64,000 nt of DNA, from NCBI GenBank assembly GCA_037045535.1, contig JBAOHI010000041.1:1-64000 (forward strand). The letters are read 5' to 3'. Shown piece by piece: positions 8,795 to 16,766 of this stretch (its first letter is position 1; every line of letters starts with the position of its first letter). The DNA is from Competibacter_A sp037045535. GTDB taxonomy: Bacteria > Pseudomonadota > Gammaproteobacteria > Competibacterales > Competibacteraceae. A program made the position numbers and the translations under genes. The notes beneath the pieces are model-generated. The model was not told the DNA's origin. It was given only the letters and a program-made list of their open reading frames with translations, and ran no database searches.

Positions 8795-8832
8795 TAGGGC
8801 GTGTCATCTGGCTCAACGGATGACACGCCCTA
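8795..8832. repeat. Palindromic IS scar (14-bp perfect inverted repeat)
   Basis: TAGGGCGTGTCATC (8795-8808) and GATGACACGCCCTA (8819-8832) are perfect inverse copies around a 10-nt loop. Before the IS5 copy landed, the left side read TTCTAGGGCG and the right side CGCCCTAGC, so the pair was bounded by CTAG on both sides. This looks like the two ends of another IS, or a tiny derivative, with its 4-bp target copy. An intrinsic terminator is a less likely alternative because no T-run follows. Confidence 0.55.
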
Positions 8833-8862
8833 GCAAAACAGCTTTCGTCACTGCGTAATATC

Positions 8863-10851
8863 ATGTGTGGAATTGCCGGTATCGCCGCATTGTCGGCGCG
8901 TGCCCAAATCAGCGAGCCAGACGTAGACGTGCGTCGCATGTTGTTGGCCTTGCGACATCGCGGTCCGGATGACAGCGGCGTCTATCTCGATCCACACGGT
9001 CGAATTGGTTTGGGCCATACTCGCCTGAGCATCATCGACCTGGCAGGTGGTGTTCAGCCGATGCCCAATGAGGACCAGACCGTCTGGGTCTCGTTCAATG
9101 GCGAGATTTTTAACTATATCGAACTGCGCGAGGTCCTACAGAAAACGGGACACCGTTTCAGCACCCACAGCGACACCGAGGTCATCGTCCATGCCTACGA
9201 GCAATATGGCGATGATTTCGTGCAATACCTGAATGGCCAGTTTGCCATCGCGCTGTGGGATGCCCACCGTCAGCGCCTGCTGCTTGTTCGGGATCGGGTT
9301 GGGATTCTGCCGCTGTTCTATACCTGCCAAGGCGAACGATTATTATTCGCCTCGGAAATCAAGGCATTGTTGCCTTTACTGGCAGAAGCACCCCGCATTT
9401 CGCCAACGGCGTTGGATCAGATATTTACTTTCTGGGCACCCCGCAGTCCCAATACTTTGTTCGAAGGCATTTTCGAGGTACCGCCTGGCTACCTGATGGT
9501 ACTGGAAAACGGCCATTTACACGAGTCGATGTACTGGGATTGGCGCTTCCCCGAGCAGGACGATTACCTGCCTGGTTCGGACGCCGAACTGGCCGAACGG
9601 TTGTACGAGCTGCTGGCGGACGCCACCCGTATCCGCCTGCGCGCGGATGTCCCGATCGGGGCCTACCTGTCCGGCGGGCTGGATTCCTCGGCGCTGGTGG
9701 CCCTGATCCGCCACCACTCGGCTGCGCCGCTCAAGACGTTCTCGATCGGCTTCGGGGACAAGGCGCTCGACGAATCGGCATTCCAGCAACAACTGGTCGA
9801 ACATCTGGGCGTGGATTACCGTCGCGTCTTTTGCCATAACCGTGACATCGCCGAGGATTTCCCAGCGACGGTGTTCCATGCCGAAACCGCTATCCTGCGC
9901 ACCGCCCCGACACCTATGCGCCGGCTGTCCGGCTTGGTGCGCGCCTCGGGCTACAAGGTCGTGCTGACCGGTGAAGGCGCCGACGAAGCCCTGGGTGGCT
10001 ACGACCTGTTCAAGGAAGCCAAGATTCGCCAGTTTTGGGCGCGTCATCCGCAGTCCGAATGGCGTCCCCTGCTGCTAAAGGCGCTGTACCCTTATCTGGA
10101 AACTGCCGGCGCCCAGGCAAAAACTTACCTGCGCAACTTTTATGGCATCGGTCTGGACCATCCTGATCAACCGGGTTTCAGTCATCTCACCCGTTGGTTC
10201 ACCACGGCGCAGTGCAAGGTTTTTTTCTCGCCGGAACTCAGCGCCGCCCTGCGCGAGGACGCGGTCGCTCAACTGACCGGGCAGTTGCCACCCGCGTTTG
10301 AGCGCTGGCATCCGTTTAACCGCGCCCAGTACCTGGAAGCCAAAACCCTGTTGGGCGGTTACCTACTGTGCTCCCAGGGCGACCGGATGCTGATGGCGAA
10401 TTCGGTGGAAGGGCGCTTCCCCTTTTTGGATCATCGGGTCATTGAATTCGCCAATCGCCTGCATCCGCGCCTGAAGATGCGTGCGCTCAATGAAAAATTC
10501 CTGCTTAAACAGGCGATGGCCACCTATTTGCCCTGGCAGATTCTCGAACGGCACAAGCAGCCCTATCGCGCGCCGGACATCCCCGCGTTTTTCTCCGCCG
10601 CTCCGCCCGCTTATGTAGACGATCTGTTAAGTGCAGAAAAACTGAAGCGTTATGGTTATTTCGACGCAAAAAAGGTCAGCTTCTTGCTTAATAAAGCGCG
10701 TCGTGGCCATGCAATCGCCTACAAAGACAATATGGCACTGGTCGGAATTCTGTCCACGCAATTGTGCCATGACTATTTTATCGAACGATTTTCTAGAACT
10801 ATCCGCGAGTTGAATACAAGGTTTCGCGGATCTACCCAGGGCCAGCCATGA
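8863..10851 (+). CDS. Glutamine-hydrolysing asparagine-synthase-type amidotransferase
   Basis: 662 aa. Cys2 of MCGIAG is the class-II glutaminase nucleophile and RHRGPDDSG (about 32-40) binds glutamine. The synthetase half has the ATP-pyrophosphatase loop SGGLDSS at 270-276 and a later GEGADEALGGYD motif. It adenylates a carboxylate and aminates it with ammonia released from glutamine. It is about 100 residues longer than AsnB of E. coli, as is usual for exopolysaccharide-linked homologues. Its stop overlaps the ATG of the acyl carrier protein (ATGA), so the two are translationally coupled. The acceptor is therefore more likely an ACP-bound or sugar carboxylate than free aspartate (inference). 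Confidence 0.9.
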   Translation: MCGIAGIAALSARAQISEPDVDVRRMLLALRHRGPDDSGVYLDPHGRIGLGHTRLSIIDLAGGVQPMPNEDQTVWVSFNGEIFNYIELREVLQKTGHRFSTHSDTEVIVHAYEQYGDDFVQYLNGQFAIALWDAHRQRLLLVRDRVGILPLFYTCQGERLLFASEIKALLPLLAEAPRISPTALDQIFTFWAPRSPNTLFEGIFEVPPGYLMVLENGHLHESMYWDWRFPEQDDYLPGSDAELAERLYELLADATRIRLRADVPIGAYLSGGLDSSALVALIRHHSAAPLKTFSIGFGDKALDESAFQQQLVEHLGVDYRRVFCHNRDIAEDFPATVFHAETAILRTAPTPMRRLSGLVRASGYKVVLTGEGADEALGGYDLFKEAKIRQFWARHPQSEWRPLLLKALYPYLETAGAQAKTYLRNFYGIGLDHPDQPGFSHLTRWFTTAQCKVFFSPELSAALREDAVAQLTGQLPPAFERWHPFNRAQYLEAKTLLGGYLLCSQGDRMLMANSVEGRFPFLDHRVIEFANRLHPRLKMRALNEKFLLKQAMATYLPWQILERHKQPYRAPDIPAFFSAAPPAYVDDLLSAEKLKRYGYFDAKKVSFLLNKARRGHAIAYKDNMALVGILSTQLCHDYFIERFSRTIRELNTRFRGSTQGQP

Positions 10852-11102
10852 GCATCAAGCAAACCATCCGCCGTTACGTTTTGGAAAACTTCCTGTTCAC
10901 CGATGATGACTCGGCGCTACAGGATGGCGATTCCTTTCTTGCCGGAGGCATCATCGACTCCACGGGCGTTCTGGAAATCATGCTTTTCATCGAGGAAACC
11001 TACGATATCAAAGTAGAAGACGAGGAAATGCTGCCGGAAAACCTGGATTCCATCGATAATCTGGTGGCTTTCGTCCAGCGTAAACAAGCCGTTGCCGCCT
11101 GA
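10848..11102 (+). CDS. Acyl carrier protein
   Basis: 84 aa, acidic. The phosphopantetheine attachment site is S38 in GGIIDSTGVLEIM, matching the ACP/PCP pattern D-S-x-G. The helix-loop before it (ENFLFTDDDSALQDGDSF) and the later IEETYDIKVEDEEM are also typical. It should carry a thioester-bound acyl or aminoacyl group in the cytoplasm. It starts inside the amidotransferase stop and ends 9 bp before the AMP ligase. The three genes therefore form one translational unit: ligase loads ACP and the amidotransferase may act on the tethered substrate. Confidence 0.92.
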   Translation: MSIKQTIRRYVLENFLFTDDDSALQDGDSFLAGGIIDSTGVLEIMLFIEETYDIKVEDEEMLPENLDSIDNLVAFVQRKQAVAA

Positions 11103-11111
11103 AGCAGAATC

Positions 11112-12683
11112 GTGAACGCCATCCCCCGCCTCCTGCAAGAAATCCTGCTCACTGCGGTTGCGCGCCACCCTGAGCGCACGGCGCTGGTCGCCGGTGATGC
11201 GCGCTTGAGTTACCGCGAAGTGGCGGATTACGCCTGCCGTCTCGCCCAGGCGCTGCGTGCGTGCGGCGTGGAACGCGGCGACCGTGTGGTGATCTTCATG
11301 GACAACGGCTGGCGGTGCGCCGTGTCCATTTTCGGCGTACTGCTGGTCGGCGGCGTATTCGTCACCGTCAATGCCCAAACCAAGCGTGACAAACTGGCCT
11401 TCATCCTACGCGACGCAGGCGCTCGCGTATTGCTCAGCGAACCCCATCTAGCGCGCGTGTTCGGCCCGGTGGCGGAACAATTGCCGGCCCTGCGAGTGTT
11501 GTGTACGGCTGACGCCGAGGCGCTGCCAGCGGGAGTGGAAAATCTGAATGAAGCGCTGGCCGAGGCGCCGGTCACGCCGCCGCCCCAGTCCGCGATCACG
11601 CTGGACCTAGCTGCGTTGCTCTACACCTCCGGCACCACCGGCGAACCCAAGGGGGTGATGCATACCCACCAGTCGCTATTGTTCGTGTTGGACAGCATCA
11701 ACGAATATCTGGGTTTTTCTCAGGACGACCGCCTGTTCTCCGCGCTGCCGCTCAACTTTGGCTATGGCCTGTCCCAGTGGTTTTCGGCGGTGCGCGCCGG
11801 GGCGATGCTGGTGCTGGAACGGTCTTTCACCTATCCGGCGCAGGTATTCAAGCGGATGCACGACGAAGCGGTCACCAGCTTCGCCAGCGTGCCCACGATC
11901 TACGCCATGATGCTGGCGCAGGATGCCAAGCAACCACTGCGCTTCCCCAGCGTGCGGCTGCTGACCAACGCCGCAGCGGCGCTGCCGGTGGAGTTCATTC
12001 CGGGCCTTCAGCGGATATTCCCGAACGCGGGTCTCTGCAAGATGTATGGCCAGACCGAGTGCATCCGAAGCGCCTATCTGGAGCCCGCCAGGGCCAAGGT
12101 CAAGCCGGAATCGGTGGGTTGCGCGATCCCCGGCACCAAACTGCTGCTGTTGGATGAGAACAGGCGGCCAGTGGCGCCAGGCGAAGTGGGCATCCTGTAC
12201 GTGCGCGGTCCGCATGTGATGCGAGGTTACTGGAATCAACCGGAAAAAACGGCCGAAGTGTTGGCGCCGGGTCCCCTGCCCGGTGAGTTTATATTGAAAA
12301 GCGGCGACCTGTTCCGGCAGGATGCGGAGGGCGATTTCTATTTCGTGGCGCGTAACGACGAGATCATCAAGAGCCGGGGGGAGAAAGTCAGCCCCGCCGA
12401 GATCGAAAACGCCATCTACAGCCTGCCATCTGTGCGGGAAGCGGTGGTGGCCGGTATTCCTGACTCTTTGCTGGGGGAAGCGGTGTGCGCTTTTGTCACT
12501 CCGCGCGAAGGGGACAAGCTGAGCGTACAGCAGATCAAGCGCGCGTGCAGCGAGCGGCTGGAAAACTATATGGTGCCCAAGCACGTTCTGTTGGTGTCTG
12601 AGTTGCCGCGCACCGAGAACGGCAAGTTGTCCCGCAAGCTGATTTTGGAGCGGTACGCTGCGTTAATCACAGAGTCGGTCTGA
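11112..12683 (+). CDS. Acyl-AMP ligase (ANL superfamily)
   Basis: 523 aa, starting at GTG 9 bp after the ACP stop. The P-loop LLYTSGTTGEPKGVMHTHQ begins at L170. Later ANL motifs are MYGQTECI, the GDLF hinge-side motif and the C-terminal catalytic lysine region ENGKLSRK. It activates a carboxylic acid as acyl-AMP and transfers it to a thiol; next to an ACP gene, the acceptor is most likely that ACP rather than CoA. No signal peptide, so cytoplasmic. Homologues are a regular part of exosortase-A polysaccharide loci (family knowledge), where their product is unknown. Confidence 0.9.
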   Translation: MNAIPRLLQEILLTAVARHPERTALVAGDARLSYREVADYACRLAQALRACGVERGDRVVIFMDNGWRCAVSIFGVLLVGGVFVTVNAQTKRDKLAFILRDAGARVLLSEPHLARVFGPVAEQLPALRVLCTADAEALPAGVENLNEALAEAPVTPPPQSAITLDLAALLYTSGTTGEPKGVMHTHQSLLFVLDSINEYLGFSQDDRLFSALPLNFGYGLSQWFSAVRAGAMLVLERSFTYPAQVFKRMHDEAVTSFASVPTIYAMMLAQDAKQPLRFPSVRLLTNAAAALPVEFIPGLQRIFPNAGLCKMYGQTECIRSAYLEPARAKVKPESVGCAIPGTKLLLLDENRRPVAPGEVGILYVRGPHVMRGYWNQPEKTAEVLAPGPLPGEFILKSGDLFRQDAEGDFYFVARNDEIIKSRGEKVSPAEIENAIYSLPSVREAVVAGIPDSLLGEAVCAFVTPREGDKLSVQQIKRACSERLENYMVPKHVLLVSELPRTENGKLSRKLILERYAALITESV

Positions 12684-12707
12684 TGTCCTTACTTGTAGGA
12701 GTTCGCC

Positions 12708-13709
12708 ATGTCCCTAAGTCTTGCTACCGCGCTCAAGCTCGACGAGGCCGCCGAAGTCACTAAGATTGCTGAGTGTGTGAGGGAGTTATTGCGCAGCCAT
12801 TTGCACCGCCGTGGGTTGGTCGTCGCTATTTCCGGTGGGGTGGACAGCTCGGTCTGTGCCGCCTTGGCCGTGCGCGCCGTGGGACGCGAGCGCGTGTTCG
12901 GTCTGCTGTTGCCAGAGCGCGATTCCGCTGCCGAAAGCTCGATTCGCGGTCGCAAGGTGGTGGAGCAACTTGGCATCGCCTACGAGGAATTCGACATCGC
13001 GCCAGTCTTGGACGCTCTAGGTTGCTACCGCTGGCGCGATGCGGCGATCCGGAATGTTTTTCCGGACTACGCCGAGGGTTGGAAAAACAAGATCGTCATC
13101 GCCGGTGGGCAAATGGGGCATTTCAACTATTTTAAGCTAGTCGTACAAACGCCGGAGGGGCAGATTTTCGAGGAACGGCTTGACTCGAAAAACTACTTGC
13201 AGATCGTTGCCGCCACCAACTTCAAGCAACGGGTGCGCAAAACCTTGGAATATTTTCACGCAGATCGTCTGCACTATGCAGTGGTTGGTACGCCCAACCG
13301 GCTGGAATACGACCAGGGTTTCTTCGTAAAGAATGGTGACGGATCGGCCGATCTGAAACCCATCGCGCATTTATACAAGACACAGGTCTATGCCTTGGCA
13401 CGCTATCTGCGAATCCCTGAGGAAATTTGCAACGCCCAGCCCACCACGGATACCTACAGCATGGCGCAAGGGCAGGACGAGTTCTATTTTGCCCTGCCTT
13501 ACGACAAAATGGATATGGCTCTCGTGGCTTACAACAGGGGCGAACCTGCTGCCGCCTTGGCGGCAGAATTGAACATGAACGTTGAACAAGCGGAATTCAT
13601 CTATCGTGATATCGAAGCCAAGCGTAAGACCACGGCGATGCTGCACTGGCCGGCGATTCCGGTGGAGACAGTGACTGGTCCAACGACCAAACCGCCGGCG
13701 ATGGTCTGA
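12708..13709 (+). CDS. NAD-synthase-like ATP pyrophosphatase (probable amide ligase)
   Basis: 333 aa. The N-type ATP-pyrophosphatase loop is SGGVDSS at 42-48. The C-terminal half keeps the NadE pattern: VVGTPNRLEYDQGFF, KNGDGSADLKPIAHLYKTQVYALA and QPTTDTYSMAQGQDEFYF. There is no nitrilase/glutaminase domain, so ammonia would have to come from elsewhere. Between about residues 100 and 155 it has extra sequence not expected in housekeeping NadE. It follows the AMP ligase by 24 bp with GTAGGAG before the ATG. It may be a true NAD synthase, but its position suggests a dedicated amide-forming enzyme for the same pathway. Confidence 0.8.
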   Translation: MSLSLATALKLDEAAEVTKIAECVRELLRSHLHRRGLVVAISGGVDSSVCAALAVRAVGRERVFGLLLPERDSAAESSIRGRKVVEQLGIAYEEFDIAPVLDALGCYRWRDAAIRNVFPDYAEGWKNKIVIAGGQMGHFNYFKLVVQTPEGQIFEERLDSKNYLQIVAATNFKQRVRKTLEYFHADRLHYAVVGTPNRLEYDQGFFVKNGDGSADLKPIAHLYKTQVYALARYLRIPEEICNAQPTTDTYSMAQGQDEFYFALPYDKMDMALVAYNRGEPAAALAAELNMNVEQAEFIYRDIEAKRKTTAMLHWPAIPVETVTGPTTKPPAMV

Positions 13710-13749
13710 GTTTTTCCTGATTGGATAATTTATTTTCTGGCTTGCAGCG

Positions 13750-14898
13750 ATGGGTTCCGATCCCAGCAGAATATTAGCGCTGGATTCCGCAAGAGGAACA
13801 GCCATGCTGCTGGTCTGTATTTCCCATTTTACGGAGGTCTATTCTAGAAATAGTGGCGCCCCTTTGTATGGCGTTTACTATTTAACGATGATGGCAGCGC
13901 CAACGTTCATGATCATCAGTGGGATTTTACTTGGTTTTTTCTATACAAGCAAAAAAAGTTCTTTTGAGTTGATCAAGCGCGATTATATCAATCGAGGAAT
14001 TTTTATTCTTGTTATCGTTAGATTATTTATCTGTTCAGCATTTATTTTAAGATCACACGGCTTATTTGAATCAACAAAATATGTCTTTATTACCGATGTT
14101 ATAGGCGTCAATATAATTTTTGGGCCTGCTTTGATTAATAAAGTTCAACCGATTTTTAGGATCGCATTGGGTTTGATCTGTATGATTTTATCCTGGATAG
14201 TTACTATCTTATGGGAGCCAAATAATAATTACTTTGAATTTCTTAAAGAAATAGTGTTCGGAGACTTGGAAAACACATATTTTCATTCTCTCCATTATGT
14301 ATTTCCATTATTGCCATGGTTTGGTTTATACTTTATTGGGAGCTACTTTGGAGAGCGATTAGGATATTCTGTATTAACAAGAGAAAAATTAATAGCAATC
14401 AAATACTTCATAAAAATTGGCCTTTACAGTGCTACTATAGCTGTATTAGTAAAATTGGTTTTTTCTTTATTTAAAAGCTATTCTTTATGGCCTGCATCTA
14501 AGAGCCTTACCCTCTGGGCCTTGACAAGCCCACTGCAAAAATCGCCTCCTTCGATTATATATTTCCTCTTTTACGGGGGGTTGGGTTTATTCTTTATTGG
14601 TTGTCTTCTCTACCTTGAACAGAAGAAATGGTTAGTATTTTATTTAGAAACAACAGCGATTGTAGGAAGGGCCTCTCTCTTTGTTTTTGTTATTCAATAT
14701 TATTTTTATTACACAATTCTATATGCAATTGATTTGCATTATTCACAGGCTTGGCCCATATATTTCCTGCTTTCACTACTTTTTATATTTTTGTTAGCCA
14801 GGATTTGGGATTCAATGAAGCTAAACCGCTTTTTGACATTTTGGGCAATATATAGATTATTTAATGCCCATTTCCAGCAGCTTAGACTATTCAACTAA
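13750..14898 (+). CDS. Multi-pass membrane acyltransferase (HGSNAT/DUF1624-like)
   Basis: 382 aa with about ten hydrophobic segments. The start RILALDSARGTAMLLVCISHF matches the opening of the acyltransferase-3/heparan-alpha-glucosaminide acetyltransferase superfamily (RxxxLDxxRG, then a His in the first membrane helix). Such proteins move acyl groups across the inner membrane onto sugars. Base composition falls sharply here, from GC-rich in the preceding genes to A+T-rich, and codon use changes with it, so the gene was probably acquired separately. It starts 40 bp after the NAD-synthase-like gene. The acyl donor and acceptor are not known. Confidence 0.75.
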   Translation: MGSDPSRILALDSARGTAMLLVCISHFTEVYSRNSGAPLYGVYYLTMMAAPTFMIISGILLGFFYTSKKSSFELIKRDYINRGIFILVIVRLFICSAFILRSHGLFESTKYVFITDVIGVNIIFGPALINKVQPIFRIALGLICMILSWIVTILWEPNNNYFEFLKEIVFGDLENTYFHSLHYVFPLLPWFGLYFIGSYFGERLGYSVLTREKLIAIKYFIKIGLYSATIAVLVKLVFSLFKSYSLWPASKSLTLWALTSPLQKSPPSIIYFLFYGGLGLFFIGCLLYLEQKKWLVFYLETTAIVGRASLFVFVIQYYFYYTILYAIDLHYSQAWPIYFLLSLLFIFLLARIWDSMKLNRFLTFWAIYRLFNAHFQQLRLFN

Positions 14899-14963
14899 AG
14901 GTGGTGAATGAGCGAGGCGCCAAGTTGCTGATGCTTTTTAGCTAAGACTAATGGAGACAAGCC

Positions 14964-15782
14964 ATGCTGATAAAAAGGGTGCGTAGAGGATGGTTGATAG
15001 TAGTGACGATACTGGCCCTGCTAGGGTGTGGTGAAGCGAACCATGAGGATAAATTGATGACGAATGTGCAGATTAGCGTTGCAGAGTGGCAGGCGCTGGC
15101 AAAAAAGCGAGTGGTATTTGGCCACCAGTCGGTGGGTCAAAATATCCTTGACGGTGTACAGTCCTTGGCGGCGCAAGCTGGTATTGGGATACAGGTGAAG
15201 GAATCGCGTGGAGCGGTGACGGATGGAGCAGGCATCGTGCATTTCAGCGTTGGCCGCAACAAATTCCCGGATTCCAAATTTAAGGATTTTACTGAGACTC
15301 TGGAAAATGGTTTAGGGAACAGTGCCGATATTGCCCTAATGAAACTCTGCTATGTCGACTTCAAAGCCGACACCGATGCTACACTGCTTGCAGATCAATA
15401 TAGTGCGATGTTAGATCGCCTGAGCCGCCAATTTCCTCATACTGCCTTCATCACTGTTACCACGCCATTAACAACAGTTCAAACTGGCTTGATTGCTTGG
15501 TTTAAGCGTTTGCTGGGGCTTGAACCAGACGGCTATGCAGAAAATGCCCGTCGGAAGGAGTTTAACGACCTACTACGTACTCGTTACGGTCAACAAGGGT
15601 ACCTATTTGACTTGGCCAAGATCGAATCCGAAGGTTTCAATGTGCCTAATTATCAGGAACGATCGATTGAAGCATTGAACCCTGCTTTGACCACTGATGG
15701 CGGCCACCTCAATGCCGAAGGTGAAAAACAAGTAGCAGTGCAGTTAGTGAAACTCCTTGCAGCGCTACCTTCGAAACGATAA
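14964..15782 (+). CDS. SGNH-hydrolase-like lipoprotein
   Basis: 272 aa. A lipoprotein signal peptide ends in the lipobox LALLGC (acylated Cys22), so the mature protein is membrane-anchored in the periplasm. VVFGHQSVGQNIL (about 51-63) lies where the first SGNH block is expected, with Ser57 in GHQS as candidate nucleophile. TTDGGHLNAEGEKQVA (His about 248) is the typical C-terminal D-x-x-H block with the catalytic His. It may remove or transfer O-acyl groups on the polysaccharide, matching the acyltransferase upstream. GHQS is not the classical GDS motif, so enzyme activity is inferred. Confidence 0.65.
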   Translation: MLIKRVRRGWLIVVTILALLGCGEANHEDKLMTNVQISVAEWQALAKKRVVFGHQSVGQNILDGVQSLAAQAGIGIQVKESRGAVTDGAGIVHFSVGRNKFPDSKFKDFTETLENGLGNSADIALMKLCYVDFKADTDATLLADQYSAMLDRLSRQFPHTAFITVTTPLTTVQTGLIAWFKRLLGLEPDGYAENARRKEFNDLLRTRYGQQGYLFDLAKIESEGFNVPNYQERSIEALNPALTTDGGHLNAEGEKQVAVQLVKLLAALPSKR

Positions 15783-15792
15783 ATTGTATAAA

Positions 15793-15884
15793 CAGGACTT
15801 TCGCTTGGGTTCTATATGTTGAGTTAACTATGACCGAGAAGACCCCATATATAGTTGCCAAGAGCCCTTTAAGCGAAAGTCCTG
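15793..15884. mobile_element. 92-bp MITE-like element
   Basis: Perfect 14-bp terminal inverted repeats, CAGGACTTTCGCTT (15793-15806) and AAGCGAAAGTCCTG (15871-15884), enclose 64 bp with no coding capacity. ATAAA is repeated directly on both sides (15788-15792 and 15885-15889), like a 5-bp target duplication. It lies between the stop of the lipoprotein and the start of the hydrolase. No full element with these ends occurs in the window. A long-loop hairpin acting as a terminator is the alternative. Confidence 0.65.
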
Positions 15885-15896
15885 ATAAAATCTGAG

Positions 15897-16766
15897 ATGA
15901 TGAAACCTCGTGGGGCGACCCAAGAAATCCGCTTTATTTCGCGGCCAAGTGGGGGCGAGCTATACATCGCGCTGACTCTGCCTGTGGATAATCCCCAGCC
16001 GTCGCAGCTTGCACTCATTTGCCCTCCAGTCTTCGAGGAATACAGCCGCTCCTACGCCACCCTACGGGAATTCGCAAGGCGGCTAAGTGCTCACGGCATT
16101 GGTGCCCTCCGATTCGACTACGTCGGGATTGGAGAGAGTTATGGTGATCCGGACACTTTCTCCATGAGTTCCGCTATGGCGGACATTTCCTTTCTTGCGT
16201 CCTGGCTGATGGAACGCTTTCCCGCTGCCAAGGTGACGCCGGTTGGGATGCGTCTGGGATGCCGTCTAATGCTGGACGCGCTAGTAAACCCAATACGGTC
16301 TGGCAATCCACGCATTGCAACGCCAATCCTCTGGGATCCGGTTCTTGATGCCCGCCAGTATATTCTGGGGGATCTAAGAGCCACGCTTGCTGGTGCGATG
16401 GTGGTTTGCCGTGCCGCTGTCGCGTCACGTGAGGACATCGTGCGGGAGACACTTGACTCGGGTTTCTGTGAACGCGAGAGATATAGGCTGAATCAAATTG
16501 ATGGTTACCCTATCACCCGCGAGCTTCTCTGTGAGGCGGGAGTCGGGAATTCCGATATCTGGTCCTTTTCGGAACCAGTCGTTGTGCTCTTGGCCATAAG
16601 CGCTGGGAATGGCGAACGACAGAGCAAGCAACTTGCTTCGATGCTACCCAAGATGAAATTTCACGCAGTGCAGGACATCCCCTACTGGAATCAACCGCCG
16701 ATTTATAGCCAGATACGCGAGAACCTTTTCGAGATCACGCAGCGGTGCATGGAACAATGCAACTAG
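15897..16766 (+). CDS. Alpha/beta hydrolase-like protein without nucleophile serine
   Basis: 289 aa. The fold is marked by ALICPPVFEEYSRSYATLREFARRL, RFDYVGIGES (oxyanion and strand-4 region) and the nucleophile-elbow position TPVGMRLGCRL at 115-124. There the expected G-x-S-x-G reads G-M-R-L-G, with Arg119 in place of the nucleophile. This matches the 'hydrolase 2' group of exosortase-A loci, which share G-L-R-L-G-A (family knowledge). It may be a non-catalytic partner of the next protein. It begins 12 bp after the MITE and overlaps the next gene by up to 22 bp, so the pair is co-translated. Confidence 0.7.
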   Translation: MMKPRGATQEIRFISRPSGGELYIALTLPVDNPQPSQLALICPPVFEEYSRSYATLREFARRLSAHGIGALRFDYVGIGESYGDPDTFSMSSAMADISFLASWLMERFPAAKVTPVGMRLGCRLMLDALVNPIRSGNPRIATPILWDPVLDARQYILGDLRATLAGAMVVCRAAVASREDIVRETLDSGFCERERYRLNQIDGYPITRELLCEAGVGNSDIWSFSEPVVVLLAISAGNGERQSKQLASMLPKMKFHAVQDIPYWNQPPIYSQIRENLFEITQRCMEQCN

